A DNA stretch of 39,276 bases from an uncultured Bacteroidota bacterium (GTDB taxonomy: Bacteria; Bacteroidota; Bacteroidia; NS11-12g; UBA955): the NCBI GenBank assembly GCA_937867025.1, contig CALMKH010000226.1, positions 1 through 39,276 of the forward strand. Direction: 5' to 3'. Of the stretch, positions 16,132-24,654 are shown piece by piece (position 1 is the stretch's first letter; each line of letters starts with the position of its first letter). A program made the position numbers and the translations under genes. Under the pieces are notes generated by a model that made no database searches, had not been told where the DNA came from, and saw only the letters and a program-made list of their open reading frames with translations.

Positions 16132-16479
16132 TCAGGGGGTACATCCAGTTTTAATCCAGTCCTTAATCATTTGAAAATCCTTTTCAGCCGGTCTTGGATT
16201 GCCGGCCGGAGGCATATCTGACTTTATAAAAAGCCGCTCGTAAAGTACCCCGCTGTCAGCAGCTGCTTTCAGGGTTTGATAGGTTGACAGGTTGGATATG
16301 TATGTCACTTTTGCATGACAGGTATTGCAATAACTTTCCATGATCGGTTCTATCTCTTCCTTATAGCCCACGGTCGCGTCATTATTCTTCTGTTGCACTG
16401 CGGACGCCACGGATGTTTCTGTCTGCCTGCAGGCGGATGCCGCCATGAGCATGCATGTTATCAATACTATGTACTTCAT
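16132..16479 (-). CDS. Small c-type cytochrome-like lipoprotein
   Basis: The 115-residue product has a lipoprotein signal peptide (lipobox AASAC, Cys17). A single heme-binding motif CNTCH lies in MESYCNTCHAKVTY, and a downstream methionine in SDMPPAGNPRP could be the axial ligand. Such short one-heme domains resemble the planctomycete/DUF1549-associated cytochrome type found as lipoproteins in Bacteroidota. It would be exported, attached to the envelope and loaded with heme c. The electron partner is unknown. Its ATG is 1 nt after the stop of the T9SS propeller gene, so the two are co-translated. Confidence 0.82.
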   Translation of the reverse strand: MKYIVLITCMLMAASACRQTETSVASAVQQKNNDATVGYKEEIEPIMESYCNTCHAKVTYISNLSTYQTLKAAADSGVLYERLFIKSDMPPAGNPRPAEKDFQMIKDWIKTGCTP

Positions 16480-16480
16480 A

Positions 16481-17815
16481 TTACGGGATAATTATGCTTC
16501 CTGAATGGTTATATGCGGCCGAACGGATAGTGTATACGTAGTTTCCTTGTGCGAAATCCGAGGTATTGACAACAAACTCCGAGGTAGCGGAATACCGGTT
16601 CTCAAAAACGGTCTGCCCTATGGCATTCGTTATGGTTAAAGTAAATTCCTCAAGTGTCGATGGCAGGATAAAATTACAAAGTCTGTTTGAAGGGTTCGGA
16701 AATACCAGCATATCAGTTTCATTGTGCATCCTTCCTGTATGCAGGTTGATATCCTTGTTGCCGTCCTCATTTACAACGGCAATTCCCTTTTCAGTATAGG
16801 CCATTAATCGACCGTTCACCATGACTAGGTTCGCAAAGGTTCCATTTTCATAAGGCAAACCGTCAAACGTCCTGAACCAGGTCTTACCTCCGTCTACGGT
16901 TTTGAAGAGGGAATTACCGGAACTTGCATATGCCGTGTCATCAGAGATGAATAGTATGCGGTTGACCGGTTCCCAGGATTTGGTCTCCAGTTTCTGAAGC
17001 TTTTCGGCAGTCCATGCATGAAGGCCGTATTCCAGGTGGTATATGTCGGTATGCTGGTAGGCCAGTCCGCAACTGGGAACAAAAATGTTAAAGACTATGT
17101 AAATATGGTTGCCCCTGACCTGGAAATCGCTCTCGATGACGTGGTACATCTGTAAAAAGAAACTGTCACTGTTGTCTTCCGTTTTATAGTCATCAAAATG
17201 GTGTATCAGCTGCCAGTCCCTGCCATCGTTCGCAGAGATGAAAAGCGAGAATTCCTGTGAATTTTCACCGCATAACAGGTACAGATCGTCCCCGGATATT
17301 TTGAAATCCTGAACCGACCCTTCAGGCAGATCCGTTAATTCCTGCCAGTGTGCGCCTTCCGTATCCGAGTAAGCAATTGCTTCCAGGGAACAAATGTATA
17401 TTCTCTGATCCGAGACCAGAAGTTTTGCCTTATAGTCAATTTTCATTTGAAGATCGGTGATCACTTCCGTCCATGAGCTTCCGGTGTCCGTTGTCCTGTG
17501 CAATACAAATGATCGTTCATAAGTCACCTTATCCTGAAGGATGGTTAGCACATAACCGTTATCAGCTCCCGAAAAGCAAATAGACTGGCTGACGACATAT
17601 TTCGACTTTACATCCAGCCCAAGTGAGTCTTTCTGCCAGGTTTTTCCCTGATCGACCGACTTGTATATATAGTTCCTTCCGACGGCAAAGCGAAGGTTTT
17701 GATTAACTATGAAGCTGGAGGATGCCTGTAAGCTGTTGTCCTGTAAAGGCATTTTCCACTCGGCGCGCAACTGGCAGAAAATGAGTGTCGCAAATAAAAC
17801 AATTGAAGTTTTCAT
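16481..17815 (-). CDS. T9SS-secreted beta-propeller protein with Asp-box (BNR) repeats
   Basis: The 444-residue product has a signal peptide (MKTSIVLFATLIFCQLRA). It contains repeated Asp-box-like motifs (SVDQGKTW, TTDTGSSW, SDTEGAHW, SANDGRDW, TVDGGKTW) typical of sialidase/VPS10-type propellers. The C-terminal roughly 75 residues form a T9SS type A sorting domain: VFPNPSNR, then LTITNAIGQTVFENR, ending with GNYVYTIRS and IIIP. It is therefore translocated by SecYEG, then by the type IX system to the cell surface or outside. No catalytic residues can be assigned, and many such proteins are adhesive or of unknown role. It is the first gene of a two-gene unit with the cytochrome lipoprotein, and a -7 box lies at 17844-17837. 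Confidence 0.88.
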   Translation of the reverse strand: MKTSIVLFATLIFCQLRAEWKMPLQDNSLQASSSFIVNQNLRFAVGRNYIYKSVDQGKTWQKDSLGLDVKSKYVVSQSICFSGADNGYVLTILQDKVTYERSFVLHRTTDTGSSWTEVITDLQMKIDYKAKLLVSDQRIYICSLEAIAYSDTEGAHWQELTDLPEGSVQDFKISGDDLYLLCGENSQEFSLFISANDGRDWQLIHHFDDYKTEDNSDSFFLQMYHVIESDFQVRGNHIYIVFNIFVPSCGLAYQHTDIYHLEYGLHAWTAEKLQKLETKSWEPVNRILFISDDTAYASSGNSLFKTVDGGKTWFRTFDGLPYENGTFANLVMVNGRLMAYTEKGIAVVNEDGNKDINLHTGRMHNETDMLVFPNPSNRLCNFILPSTLEEFTLTITNAIGQTVFENRYSATSEFVVNTSDFAQGNYVYTIRSAAYNHSGSIIIP

Positions 17816-17836
17816 GATACATATCTTTTAGTTATA

Positions 17837-17844
17837 CAAAAGTA
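17837..17844 (-). promoter_or_regulatory. -7 box upstream of the T9SS propeller gene
   Basis: The minus strand reads TACTTTTG, matching TAnnTTTG, 21 bp before the ATG at 17815. No -33 element at standard spacing was seen. Confidence 0.5.
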
Positions 17845-17892
17845 GATATGATCAATGCAAGCGATACGTCAGAAAAGTTACTTTTTATGGCA

Positions 17893-18720
17893 TTATTTGT
17901 ACTTTTTACGAAATTCACTGGGACTAAGATCCTCCTGCGACTTAAAAAACCGGCAAAAATAGGATTCGTCATCAAAGTTGAGCCTGTAAGCTATTTCCTT
18001 GATGCTGTGATTCGTATTATACAGCAGTTTCTTGGCTTCAAGGTGCAAACGCTGGTGCAGCATCTGCAGGGGAGTGAGGCCTGTCACTTTCTTGATCTTC
18101 CTGTTGAAGACTACTTTGCTCAGCTTTGTTTTTTCCAGAAAATCATCAATTGCGGTTTTATCCAGGTAATGCTGTGACAGATAATCGCGGAAGGCACTGA
18201 CCGTATCATCCGTTTTTTGTGTAAGCACGGTGTTCTTCTTTAAAACAATAATCTTACAAAGGATTGATGCCAGAAGATTGAGGAAATAGGAGCGGTTGGC
18301 CTCATTTTTCATCAATTCATTCAACAGTATTTCAAGTTCTGCAAATTCGCTTGTGTTAAAATGGAAAAACCCCGGTTGGCTGTAAAACTCACGGTAATCA
18401 ATAGAATTGTCAAATTGTTGAAGCTGGGAAAGGTACATGTCGCTGAAAGCTATTGTAAAGCCTTCGGAGTCAGGGCTTCGTTCGGAGAGATGGGTGCTTC
18501 CTTTAGACACGAGATGGATGGAGTGATCACGGATAGGCTCCCTGTGGTAATTGATGGTATGCCTGCCGCCGCCTTTGGGAAATACCAGGAGTTCGTAAAA
18601 ATCGTGCGAATGAACCTCTTCAATGTTGTACATGGAAGGTTCGGACCAATGAATGACCTTGGCCATCACTTCATCGATGCCCATTTCTTTAAAGGAATGT
18701 ACCGGTACCTGGGTGATCAT
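17893..18720 (-). CDS. AraC family transcriptional regulator
   Basis: The 275-residue product has an N-terminal cupin-like sensing domain (about 20-95, with EEVHSHDFYELLVFPKGGGRHTINY) and a C-terminal AraC/XylS DNA-binding domain of two helix-turn-helix motifs (about 175-275). The second HTH carries the family signature SIKEIAYRLNFDDESYFCRFFKSQEDLSPSEFRKKY. It is a cytoplasmic one-component regulator, probably of a carbohydrate-type ligand. Its ATG overlaps the stop of the NamZ-like gene (ATGA at 18720-18717), so it is made from the same mRNA. This suggests it regulates that gene or responds to its products. Confidence 0.93.
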   Translation of the reverse strand: MITQVPVHSFKEMGIDEVMAKVIHWSEPSMYNIEEVHSHDFYELLVFPKGGGRHTINYHREPIRDHSIHLVSKGSTHLSERSPDSEGFTIAFSDMYLSQLQQFDNSIDYREFYSQPGFFHFNTSEFAELEILLNELMKNEANRSYFLNLLASILCKIIVLKKNTVLTQKTDDTVSAFRDYLSQHYLDKTAIDDFLEKTKLSKVVFNRKIKKVTGLTPLQMLHQRLHLEAKKLLYNTNHSIKEIAYRLNFDDESYFCRFFKSQEDLSPSEFRKKYK

Positions 18721-19883
18721 GGATATAGGAGATATTTGGTCCTCATCTTCTGAAAATTATCCAATCCCGCCTGCCAGCTTTGCTTGATCTCCAAAGCGCT
18801 CTGGCCGGCAATGATCTGCTTTCTCAACGCAGCAGTGCCGGCCAGTTTCTCAAAGAAATCGTTAAAAAATGCGGCCTTGTTCTTGCTGAGTTCGTACGAG
18901 AGTATAAGCCAGTTGAGATTGATCTGGCTGGATTCCCTGCACAGTTCGGCTCCGTACCATGTCAGGTCAAAGCCGGTACAGGGAATACCCAGGGATTTCG
19001 GTTTTTCAGCAACTCCCGGTATACTGACGGGGGTAAATGTCAGGTTGCCCCAATCCATTGCCGGTGAACCGAAACACTGGTATGGCTTACCCGTTCCCTG
19101 GCCGATGCTGATGGTAGTGCCTTCAAAAAGTCCCAGGGATGGGTACAGGTAAAAAGAACTTTGAGTCTGCAGGTTAGGGGAAGGCCTGTGAGGCAATATA
19201 TATTCTGTTGCATGCGTATAATTTTTGCATGGGATCACTTTAAGATCGCATGTAACCTTGTTCCTGAGCCAGCCTTCACCATTGATCATTTGTGCCAGTT
19301 CCCCTACAGTACAGCCATGCACAACAGGGATGGGATGCATTCCGACAAAACTTCTGTAAACGGTATCCAGGACAGGGCCGTCGATATAGTGCCCGTTGGG
19401 ATTGGGACGGTCGAGCACCATAAATGGGATTTTGTTTTCGGCACAGGCTTCCATCACGTAATGCATGGTGCTGATATAAGTATAGAAACGCACGCCGACA
19501 TCCTGAATGTCGAAAATAACGGTTTGAATATCCTTCAGGTCTTCGGGAGTCGGTTTTTTGTGATTGCCATACAGAGAAACAATTTTTACGCCCGTCTTTT
19601 CATCCACGCTGCTGCTGACCAGAGTCCCGGCGCTTGCCTGGCCCCTGAAGCCATGTTCGGGAGCAAAAATGCATTTCACCTTGATGCCAAGTTTTACAAG
19701 CGAATCAACAAGATGCGTGTTTTTTATCATGCTTGTATGATTCACCACCAGCGCTATATGTTTGTTTTTTAACAGCGGAACATATGTCTCGGTCTGGAAC
19801 GCAGCAGGCAATGGTGAAGGGTTAGCCGCTCCATGTAATGTGTAAACGGATGTCAGGAATACAAAAAGAACAGGCAGCCTCAT
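18717..19883 (-). CDS. DUF1343 protein, NamZ-like exo-beta-N-acetylmuramidase (GH171)
   Basis: The 388-residue product has a signal peptide (MRLPVLFVFLTSVYTLHGA) followed by a full-length DUF1343 domain. Recognisable blocks are ALVVNHTSMI, CIFAPEHGFRGQASAG, VIFDIQDVGVRFYTYISTM and MVLDRPNPNG. DUF1343 proteins include NamZ of Bacillus subtilis and Tannerella forsythia, which release MurNAc from the non-reducing end of peptidoglycan fragments (family GH171). By homology this is a periplasmic or secreted peptidoglycan-sugar hydrolase. Activity here is inferred. An alternative ATG at 19916 would add 11 residues; 19883 gives the classical short signal peptide. The stop overlaps the araC-type start by 4 nt. 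Confidence 0.86.
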   Translation of the reverse strand: MRLPVLFVFLTSVYTLHGAANPSPLPAAFQTETYVPLLKNKHIALVVNHTSMIKNTHLVDSLVKLGIKVKCIFAPEHGFRGQASAGTLVSSSVDEKTGVKIVSLYGNHKKPTPEDLKDIQTVIFDIQDVGVRFYTYISTMHYVMEACAENKIPFMVLDRPNPNGHYIDGPVLDTVYRSFVGMHPIPVVHGCTVGELAQMINGEGWLRNKVTCDLKVIPCKNYTHATEYILPHRPSPNLQTQSSFYLYPSLGLFEGTTISIGQGTGKPYQCFGSPAMDWGNLTFTPVSIPGVAEKPKSLGIPCTGFDLTWYGAELCRESSQINLNWLILSYELSKNKAAFFNDFFEKLAGTAALRKQIIAGQSALEIKQSWQAGLDNFQKMRTKYLLYP

Positions 19884-19887
19884 ACTG

Positions 19888-19916
19888 CGAAAGTAGTGAA
19901 CAAATGCCTCAGTCAA
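19888..19916 (-). promoter_or_regulatory. Weak promoter candidate for the NamZ-like/AraC pair
   Basis: On the minus strand TTG (19916-19914) is followed after 18 bp by TACTTTCG (19895-19888), which is one mismatch from TAnnTTTG. If used, transcription would begin almost at the ATG at 19883, giving a leaderless or nearly leaderless mRNA. Confidence 0.3.
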
Positions 19917-19920
19917 AAAT

Positions 19921-19951
19921 AAAAAAACCTCCTACCACAAGGATAGGAGGT
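19921..19951 (-). terminator. Terminator of the RND efflux operon
   Basis: AACCTCCTA (19925-19933) pairs perfectly with TAGGAGGTT (19943-19951) around a 9-nt loop. On the minus strand the stem is followed by seven Ts. It lies 23 bp after the pump gene's stop codon and before the NamZ-like gene. Confidence 0.88.
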
Positions 19952-19973
19952 TAAAAATATAAATGAAAATTTG

Positions 19974-22900
19974 TTAATAATCGAGATCACCGTAGTCCAG
20001 CTTTGTTTTTCTCAGGACGAGTACAAGCTTGAGGATCATGATGAAGAAAGGTATATACATCAATGCTTTTGGCAGGTCGAAGTGGTTGAGAATAATAATG
20101 GATTTGCGTTTCAACCGTTCCGCAATAAGGTACATGCATGGGATCAACAAGAGGGTAAGCGCCGTGGCGAAGAACAAACCGAATATCATGGTCCAGCTCA
20201 ACGGACCGAAAAACGCCACGCTGTCACCTCCGAAGAATATATGTGGGTTCAATTCTGAGAACAGGGTCTCGAAATTGATGTTCAGGCCCACCGCAAGCGG
20301 GATCAACCCGAGAATAGCCGCAGTGGCGGTAAGTATCACCGGTGTCATACGGGTACGGCCGGCTTCCAGGGTCGACTCGTACAGGCGCATGCCTCTTTCC
20401 CGCGAGAATTCGGCAAACTCCACCAGCAGGATACCGTTCCTCACCACTATACCGCCAAGAGCAACAATACCGATACCGGTCATGACGATACTCATATCCA
20501 TTTTGAACAGGGCCACACCTATCAGTACACCGACAATGCTCAACACGATCTCCGAAAGTATGATGAGCGGTTTACCAAGCGAGTTGAACAGTCCCACCAA
20601 CACCAGCATCATCAATCCAATAGCAGTAAGCATGGCGTTTCCGAGGAAATTCATGGTTTCTATCTGTTCTTCCTTGTCACCCGCAAACTTTATTTCAACC
20701 TGTCCTTTGGGCTGGTATTTGGCCATAGCTTCTTCCACCCTGGCCACCACTTCGTTCGGGTTATAACCTTCTTTTACGTCGGATGAAAGAGTGATAACGC
20801 GTTTGTTGTTCTTGCGTTTGATGCCGGCATATGTATAGTCGTACCTTACATTGCAAACAGCTGAAATTGGCACGCTCCTTACCGCTCCTCCCATATTCAT
20901 GTCACGATACGTGATCTTGAGATTTCGTATGGTTTCAATGTCGTAACGCTGATCGGCCTGGTAACGCAGCTGGATAGGGTATTCATCATCCACATCCCTG
21001 AACTTGGCAGCTTCCACGCCATACACAGCCCCACGGATCTCCATCGCCACCTGGGCTGTCGACAATCCCTCGTTCAGAGCCCTTTCCCTGTCTATGTCGA
21101 ACACGATCTCAGGCTTGTTACTTACAAAGTCCGATTTTAATCCCGACACGCCGTCGATTTTTTTATTGATAAGGAATTTTTTGAGTTCATCGGCATTATA
21201 GACAAGCTCGTCAAAATCTTCGCCTATGATCTCAAGACTGATTGGCTTGGGGGTTGGAGGGCCGCTCTGCTCTTTATTGACCACAATATCGGCGGCAGGT
21301 ATATTCCAGTCGATAGTCTGTAGCTCCTTGAGGTATTTGCTTGTTGATTCCCCATTGCGGTTTTTGAATTCAACAAAGGCAATAGCTATTTTTCCCCTGT
21401 TGGGATAAGAATTCTGGTCGCCGTCTGCAGGATCTGTCACGCCGATGGTGACATTGGTGATCATTGATTCTATGATCTTGTTGTTCTTGCCAATGACACC
21501 GTACACTTTTGCTTCCACTTTACGCATAATGCTGTCAGTTATGGACGGGTCGGTACCTTCGGGCAGTTTAACGTAAACGTAAATGTTATTGGGGTCGCCA
21601 TCCGGGAAGAATACTACCTGGGGACTCCTTATGGCAAAGAACACGATCGAGAAAATAAACAGCAGGAACACATAAAGTACGGGCCTCCATGGTTTGCGCA
21701 GGCACCAGTCGAGCAATCGCGTGTACCGCCTTACAAAACCCGGCCATATTTTAAATTGCCACCAGTGAATCACCTTGTATAACCACAGCCTGTTCAATAC
21801 CATAAAAAATGCAAGGAATACAATGAAGTTGCCAATGCCGGGACTACCGCTCATGTAAGCGATAAGTGCCACAACTGCATATAACAACAGCCTCAGGCGG
21901 GCTTTCTTGGTAAGTTTTCCGTATTCTTTCGCTTCTTCTGCATGGGGCTTCATAAAATCCACCGCGAATACGGGGTTGATGATATAGGCCACAAACAAGG
22001 ATGCCAGCAATGAAATAATGAGTGTAACCGGCAGGAAGTACATGAATTTACCGATGATGCCTCCCCAGAAAGCAAGAGGGATAAAAGGAGCCAGGGTAGT
22101 AATGGTACCCGAAAGTACGGGCATGAATACTTCTCCGACCGCCATTTTTGCGGCTGTCTTGATATCCCGTTTTCCGTCTTCAAATAACCTGTGCGTATTT
22201 TCAATCACCACGATGGCGTCATCCACGACTATCCCCAAAGCGAGAATAAATGAAAACAATACGATCATGTTGAATGAGAAACCGATGCTCGGCATCACCA
22301 GGAAGGCGATGAACATCGACAGGGGCACCGAAGCCGCCACAAACAGGGCATTGTTAACACCCATGAAGAAGAGCAGTACAAGGGTAACGAGAATAAAACC
22401 AATGATAATAGTGTTGATCAGGTCATGAAGCATCACCTTTGTCTGATTGCTCTGATCGCCGCTGATGCTTATATCCAGACCTTTAGGAAACTCATTGGCT
22501 TCCATGTCCTTGATAATTTCCTTGATCTTGTCGGAAGCGATGATAAGGTTTTCGCCGGAACGCTTGATAACGTTCAGTGTGATGACATTCTTGCCATTGC
22601 TGCTCGAATAGCTTTCCTGCTCCTTATAGCTGTCGGATACCACGGCAATATCATCAATATATGCTTTAGCTCCTGAGGCTGAAGTGACAATGATCCTTCC
22701 TATTTCGGCCGGGTCCTTGAATTCTTCATCAATGCTGAGCGTGGGGTTCATGCCGTCCAGATCAATGATACCTCCGGTCATGGAAATGTTTTCCGAAGCA
22801 ATAGCCCTCTGGATGTCATTAAGGGTCAGTTGCGCTGCCTGCAATTTGTAAGCATCGATATTCACCTGTATTTCACGGTCCAGGGCGCCAACGATCTTAA

Positions 22901-23438
22901 CGTCGTTCAGCTCCTTCATTCCTTCGAGGCGGTCTTCAAGATCCTCGGCATATTTCTTTAGCTCCATGAGATCAAAGTTGCCCGAAAGGTTGATATACAT
23001 GATGGGAAATTCCGAGAACGCAATCTCATTGACCATCGGCTCTTTTGTAAGGGTATTGGGCAGGTCGCCGCGCGCTTCATCGACAGCATCCCTCACTTTT
23101 TGTTTGGCCGCTTCCACCTTTACATCGGTGTTAAATTCAGCTACTATCACTGAAACATCCTGCAAGGATGTGCTGGTGAATTTTTTTATGCCGGATATGG
23201 CCTTAAGGCGTTTTTCAATAGGTTTGGTAATGGTATTCTCCATATTTGTAGGAGAGTTGCCGCCATTCACCGTGGTTATAATAAACGTAGGGACTGTAAT
23301 ATCGGGAAAATTCTCCTTCGGAAGCGCATTATAGGCCATTATACCTGCAAGGCTTATGAAGATGGTAATCAGATAGATAGTCATCTTGTTGTCTATTGCC
23401 CAACTCGACGGCTTGAATTCTTTTATTTTATCTAACAT
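19974..23438 (-). CDS. RND efflux transporter permease (AcrB/MexB superfamily)
   Basis: The 1154-residue product is the inner-membrane proton antiporter of a tripartite efflux pump. TM1 lies at about 17-38. The TM4 proton-relay aspartates are present as D406-D407 (LGIVVDDAIVVIENTHRL). The TM10 position equivalent to AcrB Lys940 is Arg1000 (GIVVRNGILLVEF). It is about 100 residues longer than AcrB; part of this is an insertion (about residues 497-580) between the two halves, with two extra hydrophobic segments (LLLYAVVALIAYMSG and GNFIVFLAFFMVL). With the adaptor and TolC-like genes upstream it forms a complete pump. Substrates cannot be read from the sequence; the paired Asp argues for an organic-compound (HAE-like) rather than a CusA-type metal pump. 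It ends at a strong terminator. Confidence 0.95.
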   Translation of the reverse strand: MLDKIKEFKPSSWAIDNKMTIYLITIFISLAGIMAYNALPKENFPDITVPTFIITTVNGGNSPTNMENTITKPIEKRLKAISGIKKFTSTSLQDVSVIVAEFNTDVKVEAAKQKVRDAVDEARGDLPNTLTKEPMVNEIAFSEFPIMYINLSGNFDLMELKKYAEDLEDRLEGMKELNDVKIVGALDREIQVNIDAYKLQAAQLTLNDIQRAIASENISMTGGIIDLDGMNPTLSIDEEFKDPAEIGRIIVTSASGAKAYIDDIAVVSDSYKEQESYSSSNGKNVITLNVIKRSGENLIIASDKIKEIIKDMEANEFPKGLDISISGDQSNQTKVMLHDLINTIIIGFILVTLVLLFFMGVNNALFVAASVPLSMFIAFLVMPSIGFSFNMIVLFSFILALGIVVDDAIVVIENTHRLFEDGKRDIKTAAKMAVGEVFMPVLSGTITTLAPFIPLAFWGGIIGKFMYFLPVTLIISLLASLFVAYIINPVFAVDFMKPHAEEAKEYGKLTKKARLRLLLYAVVALIAYMSGSPGIGNFIVFLAFFMVLNRLWLYKVIHWWQFKIWPGFVRRYTRLLDWCLRKPWRPVLYVFLLFIFSIVFFAIRSPQVVFFPDGDPNNIYVYVKLPEGTDPSITDSIMRKVEAKVYGVIGKNNKIIESMITNVTIGVTDPADGDQNSYPNRGKIAIAFVEFKNRNGESTSKYLKELQTIDWNIPAADIVVNKEQSGPPTPKPISLEIIGEDFDELVYNADELKKFLINKKIDGVSGLKSDFVSNKPEIVFDIDRERALNEGLSTAQVAMEIRGAVYGVEAAKFRDVDDEYPIQLRYQADQRYDIETIRNLKITYRDMNMGGAVRSVPISAVCNVRYDYTYAGIKRKNNKRVITLSSDVKEGYNPNEVVARVEEAMAKYQPKGQVEIKFAGDKEEQIETMNFLGNAMLTAIGLMMLVLVGLFNSLGKPLIILSEIVLSIVGVLIGVALFKMDMSIVMTGIGIVALGGIVVRNGILLVEFAEFSRERGMRLYESTLEAGRTRMTPVILTATAAILGLIPLAVGLNINFETLFSELNPHIFFGGDSVAFFGPLSWTMIFGLFFATALTLLLIPCMYLIAERLKRKSIIILNHFDLPKALMYIPFFIMILKLVLVLRKTKLDYGDLDY

Positions 23439-23480
23439 GTTAAGGTCGTTAAAATTGAAATGATTGGTGGATTTTAGCCG

Positions 23481-24614
23481 CTATTTTTTTAAGATGATCC
23501 TGTCGCCTTCATTGGCCAGGTCGTAACCTTCAGTAATAAGTTGATCGCCTTCCTTCAGTCCGGAGGATATTTCAGCCTGACCACTGTATTCCCTGCTGAT
23601 AGTGACAGGTTTCTTGACAGCTTGGCCGTTTTCCGCAACAAGTACATATGTTTCCTTTGTGCCTCTCTGAATGAATTTGACAGGTATCACTACCTGAGGT
23701 TTGGCGGACTGGTAATCATTGATTTTCATTTTGGCAACCATGTTGGGATGAAAATTCCTGTTGTTTCCCAGCAGCACTTCAACGGTGAAGGTCCTCGTAA
23801 GCGGATTAATGGCCCTGGAAGAATAATTTATCCTGCTTTGAACAGAATCCTGAATATCCGGGAATAATATCAGAACCTCATTGCCGGTGCGCACTCTCTG
23901 GGCATAGCTTTCAGCCACATCGGCCTTTACTTTCAGGTTGGAAAAGTTCACCACATTGATAGCCGGCATGCCAGGCATTACCTGCTGGCCGATCTTGATA
24001 TTCACCGCATCCACAGTTCCATTGATAGGGGAGATGATCTTGCTCATCCTTACCTGTTCCTGCAGTGTTCCCATTTTCTTCTCGAGGCTTTCCATTGTAG
24101 TTTTAGCCTGCAGGTACTGCATTTCGGTTCCAACTTTCTGCTTCCACAGGTTCTCCTGCTTTTTGTACATAATCCTTGCCAGGTCGAGATTGGTCTGAAG
24201 GTCGGATATCTGCTGATGTATGGCACTGGCATCAGTTTCAGCCAGTACCTGTCCTTTACTCACCTCCTGTCCCACTTTCACATGGATTCTTGTGATCATC
24301 CCTGGCATCTGGGTTGATAATGCCACATTCTCGTCGGCATCTACACGGCCCTGTATTTCTATGTAGGTTTTAAATGTGCGCAGGCTTATGGGCGTAACCG
24401 CTACCTCCAGGTCCTTGTCTTTTTTGGCGCTGGTGTCAAGCCTTGCTATTTGAGCTACCAGGGAGTCAATCTGTATATCGATCTTTTTTTGCTCGGCCTT
24501 TAATGCTTCAAGCTTCTTCTTCTTTTCGGCAAGAGAACTGGTATCGGCGTTTCCGCACGCAGATATAAGAATGGCAGAAATGACAGTGATGATAAGGTTT
24601 TTTCGCATGTTCAT
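23481..24614 (-). CDS. RND efflux periplasmic adaptor (membrane fusion protein), lipoprotein
   Basis: The 377-residue product has a lipoprotein signal peptide (lipobox ISAC, followed by GNADTS). A short coiled coil at about 25-65 precedes the usual adaptor layout: first beta-barrel/lipoyl half (GMITRIHVKVGQEVSKGQVLAETD), an alpha-hairpin (about 125-195), second lipoyl half (SPINGTVDAVNIKIGQQVMPG), then beta-barrel and membrane-proximal domains. It bridges the pump and the TolC-like channel in the periplasm. The gap to the pump gene is 42 nt and to the tolC-like gene 40 nt. The start could equally be the second ATG at 24608. Confidence 0.95.
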   Translation of the reverse strand: MNMRKNLIITVISAILISACGNADTSSLAEKKKKLEALKAEQKKIDIQIDSLVAQIARLDTSAKKDKDLEVAVTPISLRTFKTYIEIQGRVDADENVALSTQMPGMITRIHVKVGQEVSKGQVLAETDASAIHQQISDLQTNLDLARIMYKKQENLWKQKVGTEMQYLQAKTTMESLEKKMGTLQEQVRMSKIISPINGTVDAVNIKIGQQVMPGMPAINVVNFSNLKVKADVAESYAQRVRTGNEVLILFPDIQDSVQSRINYSSRAINPLTRTFTVEVLLGNNRNFHPNMVAKMKINDYQSAKPQVVIPVKFIQRGTKETYVLVAENGQAVKKPVTISREYSGQAEISSGLKEGDQLITEGYDLANEGDRIILKK

Positions 24615-24654
24615 GATTTGTTTTGACGTTATAAAGGAATCTGTTTTTTTAATA

